This document shows positions 16,724 through 25,055 of a stretch of DNA of 64,000 nt, one piece after another. The translations under genes and the position numbers were made by a program. Below the pieces are notes generated by a model that saw only the letters and a list, made by a program, of their open reading frames with translations, was not told the origin of the DNA and made no database searches. This DNA is from Aeromicrobium wangtongii (GTDB lineage: Bacteria; Actinomycetota; Actinomycetes; Propionibacteriales; Nocardioidaceae), in the NCBI RefSeq assembly GCF_024584515.1, contig NZ_CP102173.1:620001-684000 (forward strand), read 5' to 3'. Positions within the stretch are counted from its first letter, which is position 1. Each line of letters starts with the position of its first letter.

Positions 16724-17859
16724 TCCCGGTGGTCGACCGCAGGACGTGGCGCGTCGTCGGCAATCCGCTCGTCCGCCCGACGGGCCATGGAGGGCTGGAC
16801 GGCGAGTGCGTCGCGGTCAAGGACCTGTTCGCTGTGGCCGGGCACCGCATCGGCGCCGGCAACCCCGCCTGGCTGGAGCAGGCGGCACCCGAGGCGCAGC
16901 ACGCGACGGTCGTCGCCCGGCTGCTGGAGGCCGGGGCGTCCGTCCTGGGCATCGCCCGCACCGACGAGTTCGCCTACAGCCTCGCCGGGACGAACGCCCA
17001 CCACGGCAGTCCGCCCAATCTGCGGGCGCCGGGCCGCATCCCCGGCGGTTCCAGCTCCGGATCGGCCTCGGCCGTGGCGACCGGTCAGGCCACGATCGGG
17101 CTGGGCACCGACACCGGTGGCTCGATCCGGGTGCCGGCGGCCTACCAAGGCCTGTGGGGCATCCGGACGACCCACGGCGCGGTGCCGACCGGCGGGCTGC
17201 TGCCGCTGGCGCCCGCCTTCGACACAATCGGCTGGCTGACCCGTGGCGCGTCGCTGCTGGCCCGCGTCGGCGACGTGCTGCTCCCACCGGACTCGGCGTC
17301 CCCGGGCGAGCTCGTGACCTCCCCGGCGCTGACGTCGCTGGCCGATCCCGTCGTGGCGGAGGCGCTCGGCTCGATCGCCGCCACCGGGATCGAGTGGCCG
17401 CTCGCGCCGATGCCGGACTGGCTCGCCGCGATGCAGGCCCTGCAGGCCTGGCAGGCGTGGCAGGTGCACGGCCCGTGGCTGACCGGACGGCTGGACACCC
17501 TCGGCCCGGACGTCCGCGCCCGTTTCGAGCGGGCGGCGTCACTGGGCCCCGAGGTGGCCGAGGCCGCATGCGAGGAGGTGGCGCGAGCACGGGAGAGCAT
17601 CGAGGCGCTGCTGGGCGATGGTGTCCTGCTGCTGCCGTCCGCGTCGTCGGTCGCCCCGCCGCTGGATGACCTGCGCGCGCTCGACGCGGTGCGACAGGCC
17701 ACGATGCAGCTGACCTGCCTGGCGGGGATCGCCGGGCGGCCGGCGGTGTCCGTCCCGCTGGCAACCCCGGACGGCCTGCCGGTCGGCGCCTGCCTGGTCG
17801 GTCCCGCCGGATCCGACCGCGCCCTCATCGACCTGGCCGCGACGTTGGAGCAGAGTTAA
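16720..17859 (+). CDS. Amidase-signature family hydrolase (AtzF/HpxY-like)
   Basis: This 379-residue protein has the amidase-signature Ser-cisSer-Lys triad: Lys34 in AVKDLFAVAG, the serine loop GRIPGGSSSGSAS (about 105-117) and the nucleophile Ser135 in GTDTGGSIRVP. It is shorter than most amidases (450-500), as in AtzF-type allophanate hydrolases lacking the C-terminal domain. In Klebsiella an amidase-signature protein (HpxY) is linked to oxalurate cleavage, and this gene sits beside a PucG-type pathway that would make oxalurate. Oxalurate or allophanate hydrolysis is therefore the leading guess. Confidence 0.75.
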   Translation: MIPVVDRRTWRVVGNPLVRPTGHGGLDGECVAVKDLFAVAGHRIGAGNPAWLEQAAPEAQHATVVARLLEAGASVLGIARTDEFAYSLAGTNAHHGSPPNLRAPGRIPGGSSSGSASAVATGQATIGLGTDTGGSIRVPAAYQGLWGIRTTHGAVPTGGLLPLAPAFDTIGWLTRGASLLARVGDVLLPPDSASPGELVTSPALTSLADPVVAEALGSIAATGIEWPLAPMPDWLAAMQALQAWQAWQVHGPWLTGRLDTLGPDVRARFERAASLGPEVAEAACEEVARARESIEALLGDGVLLLPSASSVAPPLDDLRALDAVRQATMQLTCLAGIAGRPAVSVPLATPDGLPVGACLVGPAGSDRALIDLAATLEQS

Positions 17860-17909
17860 CGTCGGTGAAACGCCCGTGCCGTCGGGGACGTCATCTGCGC
17901 CCATACGTT
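17856..17909 (+). promoter_or_regulatory. Promoter of the urate/xanthine operon with a GlnR-like box
   Basis: TTAAC-N6-GAAAC at 17856-17871 matches the GlnR half-site pair (gTnAC-N6-GaAAC). TACGTT at 17904-17909 is a -10 box 7 nt before GTG 17917, implying leaderless transcription. The box centre is about 53 nt upstream of the predicted RNA start, an activator-like position. It shares the last bases of the preceding amidase gene. Confidence 0.5.
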
Positions 17910-17916
17910 TCGTGAG

Positions 17917-18402
17917 GTGGACCTCGCAACGTTCAACGACCTCACCCCTGAGGCGGCTGCCGACACGGTACGGCCGTGCGCCGATGTGCCGGGCTGGATC
18001 GAGCACGTCGTCGGCGGTCGCCCGTACGACAGCGTCGGCGCCCTCCTGACCTTCGCCGAGGCGGCGGCCGCCGCCTGGGGCGCCGCCGAGATCGACGCCG
18101 CCCTGGCCCATCACCCGCGCATCGGGGAGCGGGCGACGGGCACGGGCGCCGAGGCCGCGATGTCGAGCTCGGAGCAGTCCGGCATCAGCGGCGACGAACG
18201 GGCCATCGCCGAGGGCAACCGCGCGTACGAGCAGACCTTCGGCCGGATCTTCCTGATCCGGGCGGCGGGACGCACGTCCGCGGAGATCCTCGAGCAGCTC
18301 ACCGCACGGCTCGACCACGACCCTGCCACGGAGGAAGCAATCGTGGCAGGACAGCTGCGCGAGATCGCGCTGCTGCGACTCGAAGGGATGTTCGCCGCAT
18401 GA
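17917..18402 (+). CDS. uraD: 2-oxo-4-hydroxy-4-carboxy-5-ureidoimidazoline (OHCU) decarboxylase
   Basis: The 161-residue protein matches OHCU decarboxylases, which convert the HIU hydrolysis product to (S)-allantoin. Family landmarks are AALAHHPRIGER (the catalytic histidine region), SSEQSGI, LAEGNRAYEQTFGRIFLI-like residues (AIAEGNRAYEQTFGRIFLI) and the C-terminal LREIALLRLEGMF. It is the first gene of a ten-gene operon (17917-28230) in which neighbouring genes overlap by 1-4 nt or are 2 nt apart. Start GTG 17917 is supported by the -10 box at 17904. Confidence 0.92.
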   Translation: MDLATFNDLTPEAAADTVRPCADVPGWIEHVVGGRPYDSVGALLTFAEAAAAAWGAAEIDAALAHHPRIGERATGTGAEAAMSSSEQSGISGDERAIAEGNRAYEQTFGRIFLIRAAGRTSAEILEQLTARLDHDPATEEAIVAGQLREIALLRLEGMFAA

Positions 18403-18713
18403 CGACACTGTCCACCCATGTGCTCGACGCGGCGGAGGGACGACCCGCCGCCGGCCTCGACGTCGTCCTCACCGCAGGGGACGGCACCTTCCTGGCCGCG
18501 GCGACGACGGACGCCGACGGCCGGGTCGCCTGGTCCGCCGACCTCGACCCGGGGTCGCACACGCTGACCTTCGCGACGGGGGAGTGGTTCGGCGCGGCCG
18601 ACCGGACGACGTTCTTCCCGGTCGTGACCCTGCCGGTCGCGCTGGACGGCGACCACGCGCACGTCGCCCTGCTGCTCTCCCCGTTCTCCTACACGGCCTA
18701 CCGGGGGTCGTGA
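18399..18713 (+). CDS. uraH: 5-hydroxyisourate hydrolase (transthyretin-like)
   Basis: At 104 residues this is a typical transthyretin-related HIU hydrolase. It has the N-terminal LSTHVLDAAEGRPA (catalytic His), the central FFPVVTLPVALDGDHAHVAL with its conserved His, and the C-terminal SPFSYTAYRGS (the YRGS family tag). It opens the ring of 5-hydroxyisourate made by urate oxidase. The start is the ATG of an ATGA overlap with uraD, and the uricase gene overlaps by one base. Confidence 0.95.
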   Translation: MTTLSTHVLDAAEGRPAAGLDVVLTAGDGTFLAAATTDADGRVAWSADLDPGSHTLTFATGEWFGAADRTTFFPVVTLPVALDGDHAHVALLLSPFSYTAYRGS

Positions 18714-19645
18714 TGGCGACCGGTGACATCGTCCTGGGCGAGAACCAGTACGGGAAGGCGCAGTGCCGTCTCGTGCGGGTGACGCGCCCTTCGACAGGCT
18801 CAGGGGGCGGACCAGGCTCAGGGGGCGAGCACTGGATCGAGGATCTGACCGTGACCTCCCAGCTCCGCGGCGACTTCGAGGCCTGCCACACCGAGGGCGA
18901 CAACTCGCAGGTCGTCGCGACCGACACGCAGAAGAACACGATGTACGCCCATGCCAAGGAGCACGGGATCGGATCGCCCGAGGAGTTCCTGATCCGGCTG
19001 GGCCGGCACTTCGTGGACGGCTTCGACTGGGTCACGGGTGGCCGGTGGGAGGCCGAGCAGCACGGGTGGCAGCGCATCGTCGTCGACGGGCAGCCGCACG
19101 ACCACTCATTCGTCCGCACGGGCCAGGAGACGCGGACCGCGGTGGTGCAGGTCGTGGACGGGCGGACCCACATCATCTCGGGACTGACCGACTGCACGGT
19201 GCTGAAGTCGACCGGTTCTGAGTTCCACGGCTTCCCGCGGGACCGCTACACGACGTTGCAGGAGACCGACGACCGCATCCTGGCGACCTCGGTGACCGCT
19301 CGCTGGAGGTACGCGCAGCTGCCGACGGACTTCACCGCCACCTACGAGTCCGTGCGCGCCACGATGCTGTCGACCTTCGCGTCCCTGCACTCCCTCGCGC
19401 TGCAGCAGACGCTGTTCGCGATGGGCAAGGCCGTGCTGGAGCAGCACGACGAGATCGCCGAGATCAAGTTCTCGATGCCCAACAAGCACCACTTCCTGGT
19501 CGACCTGGAGCCATTCGGCCTGGACAACCCGGGCGAGGTGTTCTTCGCGGCCGACCGGCCGTACGGCCTGATCCAGGCGACCGTCCAGCGCGACGGCATC
19601 GCACCCGAGCCCGCGGCGTGGGCGTCGGTCGCGGGGTTCTGCTGA
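18713..19645 (+). CDS. uox: Urate oxidase (uricase) with an unusual in-frame loop insertion
   Basis: The cofactor-free enzyme oxidises urate to 5-hydroxyisourate. Key residues are present: Lys15 in LGENQYGKAQCRLVRV and Thr in VVATDTQKNTMYA, plus FDWVTGGRWEAEQHGW and the C-terminal SMPNKHHFLVDLEPFGLDN. The protein is 310 residues. Residues about 26-38 (PSTGSGGGPGSGG) form a Gly/Ser-rich insert in the first beta-hairpin loop that ordinary uricases lack; its DNA is a known-type dispersed repeat plus a partial second copy (18787-18827). The insert lies away from the catalytic residues in sequence, so activity may be kept. Confidence 0.93.
   Translation: MATGDIVLGENQYGKAQCRLVRVTRPSTGSGGGPGSGGEHWIEDLTVTSQLRGDFEACHTEGDNSQVVATDTQKNTMYAHAKEHGIGSPEEFLIRLGRHFVDGFDWVTGGRWEAEQHGWQRIVVDGQPHDHSFVRTGQETRTAVVQVVDGRTHIISGLTDCTVLKSTGSEFHGFPRDRYTTLQETDDRILATSVTARWRYAQLPTDFTATYESVRATMLSTFASLHSLALQQTLFAMGKAVLEQHDEIAEIKFSMPNKHHFLVDLEPFGLDNPGEVFFAADRPYGLIQATVQRDGIAPEPAAWASVAGFC
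18787..18827 (+). repeat. REP-like dispersed repeat inserted inside the uricase gene, with a partial tandem copy
   Basis: CCCTTCGACAGGCTCAGGG at 18787-18805 is an imperfect palindrome of the kind scattered through many high-GC genomes. A 15-bp piece (CAGGCTCAGGGGGCG) at 18795-18809 recurs at 18813-18827, an 18-bp period that keeps the reading frame. No other copy was seen in this window. Confidence 0.7.
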
Positions 19646-20976
19646 TGCAGCTCGACGCGATCCAGGCCAGGCGCGTGCTGGTCGACGGCGTCTTCGTGCC
19701 GGCGACCGTCACGCTCGAGCACGGGACGATCACCCGCATCGGGCCGTACGACGAGGCGCCGGAGGGGATGATCCTGCGACCCGCCGACTCCGCGTACGTC
19801 GTCCCCGGGATCGTCGACACCCACGTGCACATCAACGAGCCGGGGCGCACGACGTGGGAGGGATTCCACTCCGCGACCGAGGCGGCCGCGCTCGGCGGCG
19901 CCACGACGCTGATCGACATGCCGCTCAACAGCATCCCGCCCACCACGACCGTCCAGCACCTGCGGCTCAAGCAGCAGGCGGCCACCGGGCAGCTGATGGT
20001 CGACACCGGCTTCTGGGGCGGCGCGGTCCCGCGCAATGTGGCCGATCTCGAGCCGCTGTGGGATGCCGGCGTGTTCGGGTTCAAGTGCTTCCTGGCCGAC
20101 TCCGGGGTCGCCGAGTTCCCGCCCCTGGACCCCGCTCAGTTCACGGCCGCGCTCACCGAGATCGCCCGGTTCGGCGGGCTGATGATCGTCCACGCCGAGG
20201 ACGCCCGGGTGCTGGCCGACGCACCCTCCGCGCCGACCCGCTCGTACCGCGACTTCGTGCTGTCCCGCCCTGACGAGGCCGAGACGGCCGCGATCCGACA
20301 GGTCCTGGACGGCGCCCGCGCAACCGGCGCCCGGGTGCACATCCTGCACCTGTCCAGCGCCAGGGCCCTGGACCTGATCGCCGCGGCGAAGGCCGAGGGC
20401 CTGCCCGTTACGGTCGAGACCTGCCCGCACTACCTGAGCTTCAGCGCCGAGACGATCCCCGACGCGGCCCCGCAGTTCAAGTGCTGCCCGCCGATCCGCG
20501 ACGGCGGGAACCGCGAGGCACTGTGGCAGGCGCTGCGCGAGGGCATCATCGACTGCATCGTCAGCGATCACTCGCCCGCGACGGCCGAGGAGAAGTTCCG
20601 CGGCGACGGCGACCTGCAGCTGGCCTGGGGAGGTGTCTCCGGCCTGCAGGTCGGTTTCAGCGTCCTGGCGCAGGAGGCACGCCGCCGGGCGATCGCGCTG
20701 GCGGACCTGAGCCGCTGGATGTCGCGCAACACCGCCGACCTTGTGGGACTGGCCCGCAAGGGCCGCATCGAGGTGGGGGCGGACGCGGACTTCGCGGTGT
20801 ACGACACGAACGCCGAGTTCCGCATCGAGGCCACCCGGCTGGCCCATCGCAACCCGATCTCGGCCTATGACGGCATCCGCTACGGCGGCCGGGTGACCCG
20901 GTCGGTCGTGCGCGGCAACGCGATCGACGTCGAACGCGTCGACCACACCTTCGGACGACAGCTGGAGCGCCCATGA
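19645..20976 (+). CDS. allB: Allantoinase
   Basis: A 443-residue cyclic amidohydrolase that hydrolyses allantoin to allantoate. Metal ligands appear in order: VDTHVHINEPGR (HxH), GVFGFKCFLADSG (the carboxylated Lys), LMIVHAEDARV (His), HILHLSSA (His) and CIVSDHSPAT (Asp). The CPHYLSFSAETIPD segment is typical of allantoinases. The start is ATG 19645, overlapping the uricase stop by one base; an in-frame GTG at 19618 lies inside the uricase gene and is rejected. Confidence 0.95.
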   Translation: MQLDAIQARRVLVDGVFVPATVTLEHGTITRIGPYDEAPEGMILRPADSAYVVPGIVDTHVHINEPGRTTWEGFHSATEAAALGGATTLIDMPLNSIPPTTTVQHLRLKQQAATGQLMVDTGFWGGAVPRNVADLEPLWDAGVFGFKCFLADSGVAEFPPLDPAQFTAALTEIARFGGLMIVHAEDARVLADAPSAPTRSYRDFVLSRPDEAETAAIRQVLDGARATGARVHILHLSSARALDLIAAAKAEGLPVTVETCPHYLSFSAETIPDAAPQFKCCPPIRDGGNREALWQALREGIIDCIVSDHSPATAEEKFRGDGDLQLAWGGVSGLQVGFSVLAQEARRRAIALADLSRWMSRNTADLVGLARKGRIEVGADADFAVYDTNAEFRIEATRLAHRNPISAYDGIRYGGRVTRSVVRGNAIDVERVDHTFGRQLERP

Positions 20977-22193
20977 GCACCGCCGAGCAGATCAATCCGC
21001 CACCCCGGCTGCTGATGGGGCCGGGCCCGATCAACGCCGACCCAAGGGTCCTGCGGGCCATGTCGGCCCAGCTGGTCGGCCAGTACGACCCGGCGATGAC
21101 GGCGTGCATGACCGAGACGATGGGCCTGTACCGCGAGGTCTTCCGCACGAGCAACGAGCAGACCTTCCTCGTCGACGGCACGTCGCGGGCCGGCATCGAG
21201 GCCGCGCTGGTCAGCCTGATCGTGCCGGGCGACCGGGTGCTGGTGCCGGTGTTCGGCCGCTTCGGCCACCTGCTGGCCGAGATCGCGCAGCGCTGCGAGG
21301 CCGAGGTGCACACGATCGAGGTCGAGTGGGGGCAGGTCTTCACCCCCGAGCAGATCGAGGCCGCCGTCGTGTCGGTCCGCCCCGCGGTGCTGGCGATCGT
21401 CCAGGGCGACACCGCCACGACGATGTGCCAGCCGCTGGCCGATCTCGGCGAGATCTGCCGGCGCCACGACGTCCTGCTGTACTGCGATGCCACCGCCTCC
21501 CTGGGCGGCAACGACTTCGAGCTGGACGGCTGGGGCATCGACATCGCGACCGCCGGGCTGCAGAAGTGCCTGGGCGGCCCGTCCGGCAGCGCCCCGATCA
21601 GCGTCTCGCCGCGCGCCGTGGAGGTCATCGACGGACGCAAGCACGTCGAGGCGGGCATCGCGGAGGCGGACGACATCGGGCGGGGCCCGCGCATCGGCTC
21701 GAACTACCTCGACCTGGCGATGGTCATGGACTACTGGGGACCCCGGCGGCTCAACCACCACACCGAGGCCACCTCGATGCTCTACGCCGCCCGCGAGTGC
21801 GCCCGGCTGCTGGTCGCCGAGGGCATGGACACGGCGATCCGACGGCATCGCCTGCACGGGGCCGCGATGCTGGCCGGCGTGCAGGGCCTGGGTCTGGAGG
21901 TGTTCGGCGACGTGTCGCACAAGATGAACAACGTCGTGGCCGTCGTGATCCCGGACGGCCTGGACGGTGACGGCGCGCGCACGGCGATGCTCGAGGACTT
22001 CGGCATTGAGATCGGGACGTCCTTCGGGCCGCTGCGCGGCCGGGTGTGGCGCATCGGGACGATGGGCCACAACGCCCGCAAGGACGCCGTGCTGGTGACG
22101 CTCGCCGCGCTGGAGCAGGTGCTGCGTGCCGGCGGTGCGGACGTCACGGCCGGTGGCGGCGTCGGCGCCGCGCGGGAGGTGTACGCCCGATGA
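20973..22193 (+). CDS. pucG: (S)-ureidoglycine-glyoxylate aminotransferase (PucG type)
   Basis: The 406-residue class V PLP aminotransferase has Asp172 (LLYCDATASLGG) and the Schiff-base Lys198 (AGLQKCLGGPSG). Lysine 198 is also, to my recollection, the position in Bacillus subtilis PucG. Gln37 (LVGQYDP) and Asn261 (RRLNHHTEA) fit the residues reported to set ureidoglycine specificity, which separates it from serine- or alanine-glyoxylate enzymes. It would convert ureidoglycine plus glyoxylate to oxalurate plus glycine. It lies between allantoinase and allantoate amidohydrolase with ATGA overlaps on both sides. Confidence 0.88.
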   Translation: MSTAEQINPPPRLLMGPGPINADPRVLRAMSAQLVGQYDPAMTACMTETMGLYREVFRTSNEQTFLVDGTSRAGIEAALVSLIVPGDRVLVPVFGRFGHLLAEIAQRCEAEVHTIEVEWGQVFTPEQIEAAVVSVRPAVLAIVQGDTATTMCQPLADLGEICRRHDVLLYCDATASLGGNDFELDGWGIDIATAGLQKCLGGPSGSAPISVSPRAVEVIDGRKHVEAGIAEADDIGRGPRIGSNYLDLAMVMDYWGPRRLNHHTEATSMLYAARECARLLVAEGMDTAIRRHRLHGAAMLAGVQGLGLEVFGDVSHKMNNVVAVVIPDGLDGDGARTAMLEDFGIEIGTSFGPLRGRVWRIGTMGHNARKDAVLVTLAALEQVLRAGGADVTAGGGVGAAREVYAR

Positions 22194-23419
22194 CGACGGC
22201 CGCCGAGGTCCTGGCCCGGTGCGCCGAGCTCGACCGGTACTCCGCCCACCCGACCCATCTCGAGCGGGTCTACCTGTCGCCCCAGCACGCTGCGGCCAAT
22301 GCCGCCGTCGCGGACTGGATGGAGAAGGCGGGTCTGCGGACGTGGCAGGACGCGGCGGGCAACCAGCTCGGACGGCGCGAGGGTCGCGAGCCCGGACTGC
22401 CCGCGCTGCTGATCGGCTCGCACCTGGACACCGTCCCGGACGCCGGGTCGTACGACGGGATGCTCGGGGTCGTCATGGCCGTCGCGGTCGCCGAGCGGCT
22501 CGGTGACCGCATCTCCGATCTGCCGTTCGCGGTCGAGGTCGTCGGCTTCAGCGATGAGGAGGGCACCCGGTTCGGCACGGCGCTGATGGGCAGCCGGGCA
22601 GCGGCCGGGACGTGGGACGAGGACTGGTGGGAGCTGCGCGACAAGTCCGGCACGACCCTGTACTCGGCCTTCCGCGAGTTCGGGCTCGACCCGCGGCGCG
22701 TGGGTGAGGCGGCGCGCCGTCCCGGGGAGCTGGTCGGCTACCTGGAGGCGCACATCGAGCAGGGGCCGTACCTGGAGGCCGCCGACGCCTCGCTGGGCCA
22801 CGTCACGACGATCGCGGGGGCGCGGCGCTTCAAGCTCAGCGTCGTGGGCGAGGCCCGCCACGCCGGCGGCACGCCGTACCCGCGCCGGCGCGACGCGCTG
22901 GTGGGCGCTGCGGAGGCCATCACCGCGATCGAGCGCCTCGCCAGGGCATCGGACTGCATCGCCACCGTCGGACGCATCGAGGTCATGCCCGGTGCCGTCA
23001 ACGTCATCCCCGGACGGGCCGACTTCAGTCTCGACCTGCGTGCGGAGAGCGATCAGGACCGTGACGCCATGTGGGAGGCGATGAGCGCCGAGATCGAGCG
23101 GGCCTGTGCGGCCCGGCGCCTGGAGGTGCGGGTCGTCGAGACCCACCGGGCGCCGTCGATGCGCTGCGCCCCGTGGTTGACCGATGCGGTCGTGCAGGGC
23201 ATCCGGGCCACCGGCGATGCCAACCCGATGGGGCTGTGGAGCCGCGCCGGGCACGACGGCATGGCGATCGGCGTCGTCACCGACATCGCGATGCTGTTCG
23301 TGCGCTGCTTCGACGGCATCAGCCACCACCCCGCCGAGGCCGTCCGTGAGGTGGACGTGGCCGCCGGCCTGGACGCCCTCGAGCACGCGGTCCTGGCCGT
23401 CGCGAAGGGGATGGCATGA
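22190..23419 (+). CDS. allC: Allantoate amidohydrolase (M20/AllC family)
   Basis: A 409-residue M20-type metallo-amidohydrolase. Metal-site motifs are LLIGSHLDTVPDAGSYDG (His and Asp), VVGFSDEEGTRFG (Glu-Glu), YLEAHIEQGPYLE (His) and the C-terminal FDGISHHPAEAV (His). Dimerisation-domain residues GEARHAGGTPY and the GAVNVIPG segment are also seen. It releases ammonia and CO2 from allantoate to give ureidoglycine, the substrate of PucG. Homologous N-carbamoyl-amino-acid hydrolases are alternatives, but the context favours allantoate. Confidence 0.9.
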   Translation: MTTAAEVLARCAELDRYSAHPTHLERVYLSPQHAAANAAVADWMEKAGLRTWQDAAGNQLGRREGREPGLPALLIGSHLDTVPDAGSYDGMLGVVMAVAVAERLGDRISDLPFAVEVVGFSDEEGTRFGTALMGSRAAAGTWDEDWWELRDKSGTTLYSAFREFGLDPRRVGEAARRPGELVGYLEAHIEQGPYLEAADASLGHVTTIAGARRFKLSVVGEARHAGGTPYPRRRDALVGAAEAITAIERLARASDCIATVGRIEVMPGAVNVIPGRADFSLDLRAESDQDRDAMWEAMSAEIERACAARRLEVRVVETHRAPSMRCAPWLTDAVVQGIRATGDANPMGLWSRAGHDGMAIGVVTDIAMLFVRCFDGISHHPAEAVREVDVAAGLDALEHAVLAVAKGMA

Positions 23420-24249
23420 GCGCGGACCTGCGCATCGACGAGCGCATCGCCGAGCGGTACGGCGCCCTGTCGCCCCAGGAGCGGCGGGCCGCCGACGTCC
23501 TGCTCGCGCACCTGGACGACCTGGCGATCTACCGGGCCGCGGAGCTGGCCGATCTGGCCGGCGTGTCGAAGGCGACGATGAGCCGGCTGTTCCGGCACCT
23601 GGGATTCGACGACTTCGGGGAGGTGCGTGAGCACCTTCGAGGGCTGCGCGGCCGGGGTGTGCCGGTGACCCTCTCGGGCGCGCCGAGCCTCGTCGCGCAC
23701 CTCGAGCACGAGATCGCCAACCTGCAGGCGGCCATGGCCCGCCTCGACGAGACCCATCTGGACACCGCCGCGGGCCTGCTCGCCGAGGCCGGCCGGGTCG
23801 TGGTGCTGGGCTGGCGCAACAGCTATCCGGTCGCCCTGCACCTGCGCCAGCAGCTGAGCCAGGCGCGGCCGGGCGTCACGGTGGCCCCGCAACCGGCCCA
23901 GTCCGTGTCCGAGGAGCTGCTGGGACTCGGGGCCGGGGACGCGGTCGTGGTCGTCGGGTTCCGGCGGCGTCCGGACAACCTCCGCGACCTGCTCGGCCTG
24001 CTCGAGGAGTCGGGCACACCGGTCGTGCTGGTGGCCGATCCGACGGCGCGGTCGCTCGCGACCCGCGCCGCGGTGTGGCTGCAGTGCCCGCTGACGACCG
24101 CATCGGCCTTCGACAGCTATGCCGCGGCGATGAGTGTCGTGGCGGTGCTGGCCGACCGGGTGCTGGACCGGGTGGGCGCCCGCGGCGAGGAGCGGGTCAC
24201 GGCGATCGACGCCGCCTACCGTGCGGCCCGCGAGATCGAGGCCGTGTAG
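23416..24249 (+). CDS. MurR/RpiR-family transcriptional regulator
   Basis: The 277-residue protein has an N-terminal helix-turn-helix of RpiR type (LADLAGVSKATMSRLFRHLGF, residues about 43-63) and a C-terminal SIS sugar-isomerase-like domain (VVVLGWRNSYPVALHLRQQL and SVSEELLGLGAGDAVVVVGF). It is embedded in the urate operon by an ATGA overlap with allC, so it is likely a local regulator responding to a pathway intermediate. The ligand cannot be read from sequence; an SIS domain often binds a phosphosugar, but RpiR members in ureide clusters are known. Confidence 0.88.
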   Translation: MSADLRIDERIAERYGALSPQERRAADVLLAHLDDLAIYRAAELADLAGVSKATMSRLFRHLGFDDFGEVREHLRGLRGRGVPVTLSGAPSLVAHLEHEIANLQAAMARLDETHLDTAAGLLAEAGRVVVLGWRNSYPVALHLRQQLSQARPGVTVAPQPAQSVSEELLGLGAGDAVVVVGFRRRPDNLRDLLGLLEESGTPVVLVADPTARSLATRAAVWLQCPLTTASAFDSYAAAMSVVAVLADRVLDRVGARGEERVTAIDAAYRAAREIEAV

Positions 24250-24251
24250 CC

Positions 24252-25055
24252 ATGGACCTGTCCTCGATCACCTCCATGCGGGCCGCGCGCTCCCGCGACG
24301 ACCTGGCGCTGGCACCGGGGGAGTCGCTGCTGGCGGGCGGCTCCTGGCTGTTCTCCGAGCCGCAGTCGGCGACGTCCGGGCTGGTCGACCTGACCACGAT
24401 GGGCTGGGAGCCGTGGTGCATCGGGCCGGCCGGGCTGAGCATCGCCGCCACGTGCACGATCGCCGAGCTGCTCGAGCCGCCCGCGCCGGCGGACTGGACC
24501 GCGGCCCCGCTGTTCCGGCAGTGCGCCGAGGCGTTCTTGATGTCCTTCAAGATCTGGAACACCGCCACCGTGGGTGGCAACCTGTGCCTGGCCCTGCCGG
24601 CTGGGGCGATGATCTCCCTGGCCACGGCCCTGGACGCATCGTGCGTCGTGTGGACGCCTGACGGTGGCGAGCGCCACGAACCGGTCTCGAGCTTCGTCCG
24701 GGGGGCGGGCCGGACGTCGCTGGCCGAGGGGGAGGTGCTGCGCTCGGTCGAGCTCCCGATCGGTGCCCTGCAGGGGCGCACGGCCTTCCGCACGATCGCG
24801 CTCACCCCGCTGGGACGGTCGTCCGCGGTCGTCATCGGGCGGCTCGACCCCGACGAGCGGCTGACGCTCGCGGTCACGGCGGCCACGACCCGTCCCCATG
24901 TGTTCCGCTTCGGCCACCCGCCCACGGATGACGAGGTGCAGGACGCGCTGCGGACGATCGAGGACTGGTACTCGGACGCGCACGGCGCCCCGGACTGGCG
25001 GGCCGCGATGACCCACCAGCTCGCATACGAGGTCTGTGAGGAGCTGAAGCCATGA
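24252..25055 (+). CDS. Xanthine dehydrogenase FAD-binding subunit
   Basis: This 267-residue protein is a CO-dehydrogenase/xanthine dehydrogenase medium subunit. It shows the first FAD loop (LLAGGSWLFSEPQ, residues about 25-37), the second loop IWNTATVGGNLCLALPAGAM and the SFVRGAGRTSLAEGEVLRSV region. It transfers electrons from the Fe-S clusters of the large chain to NAD or another acceptor. The ATG at 24252 is 2 nt after the regulator stop; the frame remains open upstream but in overlap with that gene. The large chain overlaps by 4 nt. Confidence 0.87.
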   Translation: MDLSSITSMRAARSRDDLALAPGESLLAGGSWLFSEPQSATSGLVDLTTMGWEPWCIGPAGLSIAATCTIAELLEPPAPADWTAAPLFRQCAEAFLMSFKIWNTATVGGNLCLALPAGAMISLATALDASCVVWTPDGGERHEPVSSFVRGAGRTSLAEGEVLRSVELPIGALQGRTAFRTIALTPLGRSSAVVIGRLDPDERLTLAVTAATTRPHVFRFGHPPTDDEVQDALRTIEDWYSDAHGAPDWRAAMTHQLAYEVCEELKP

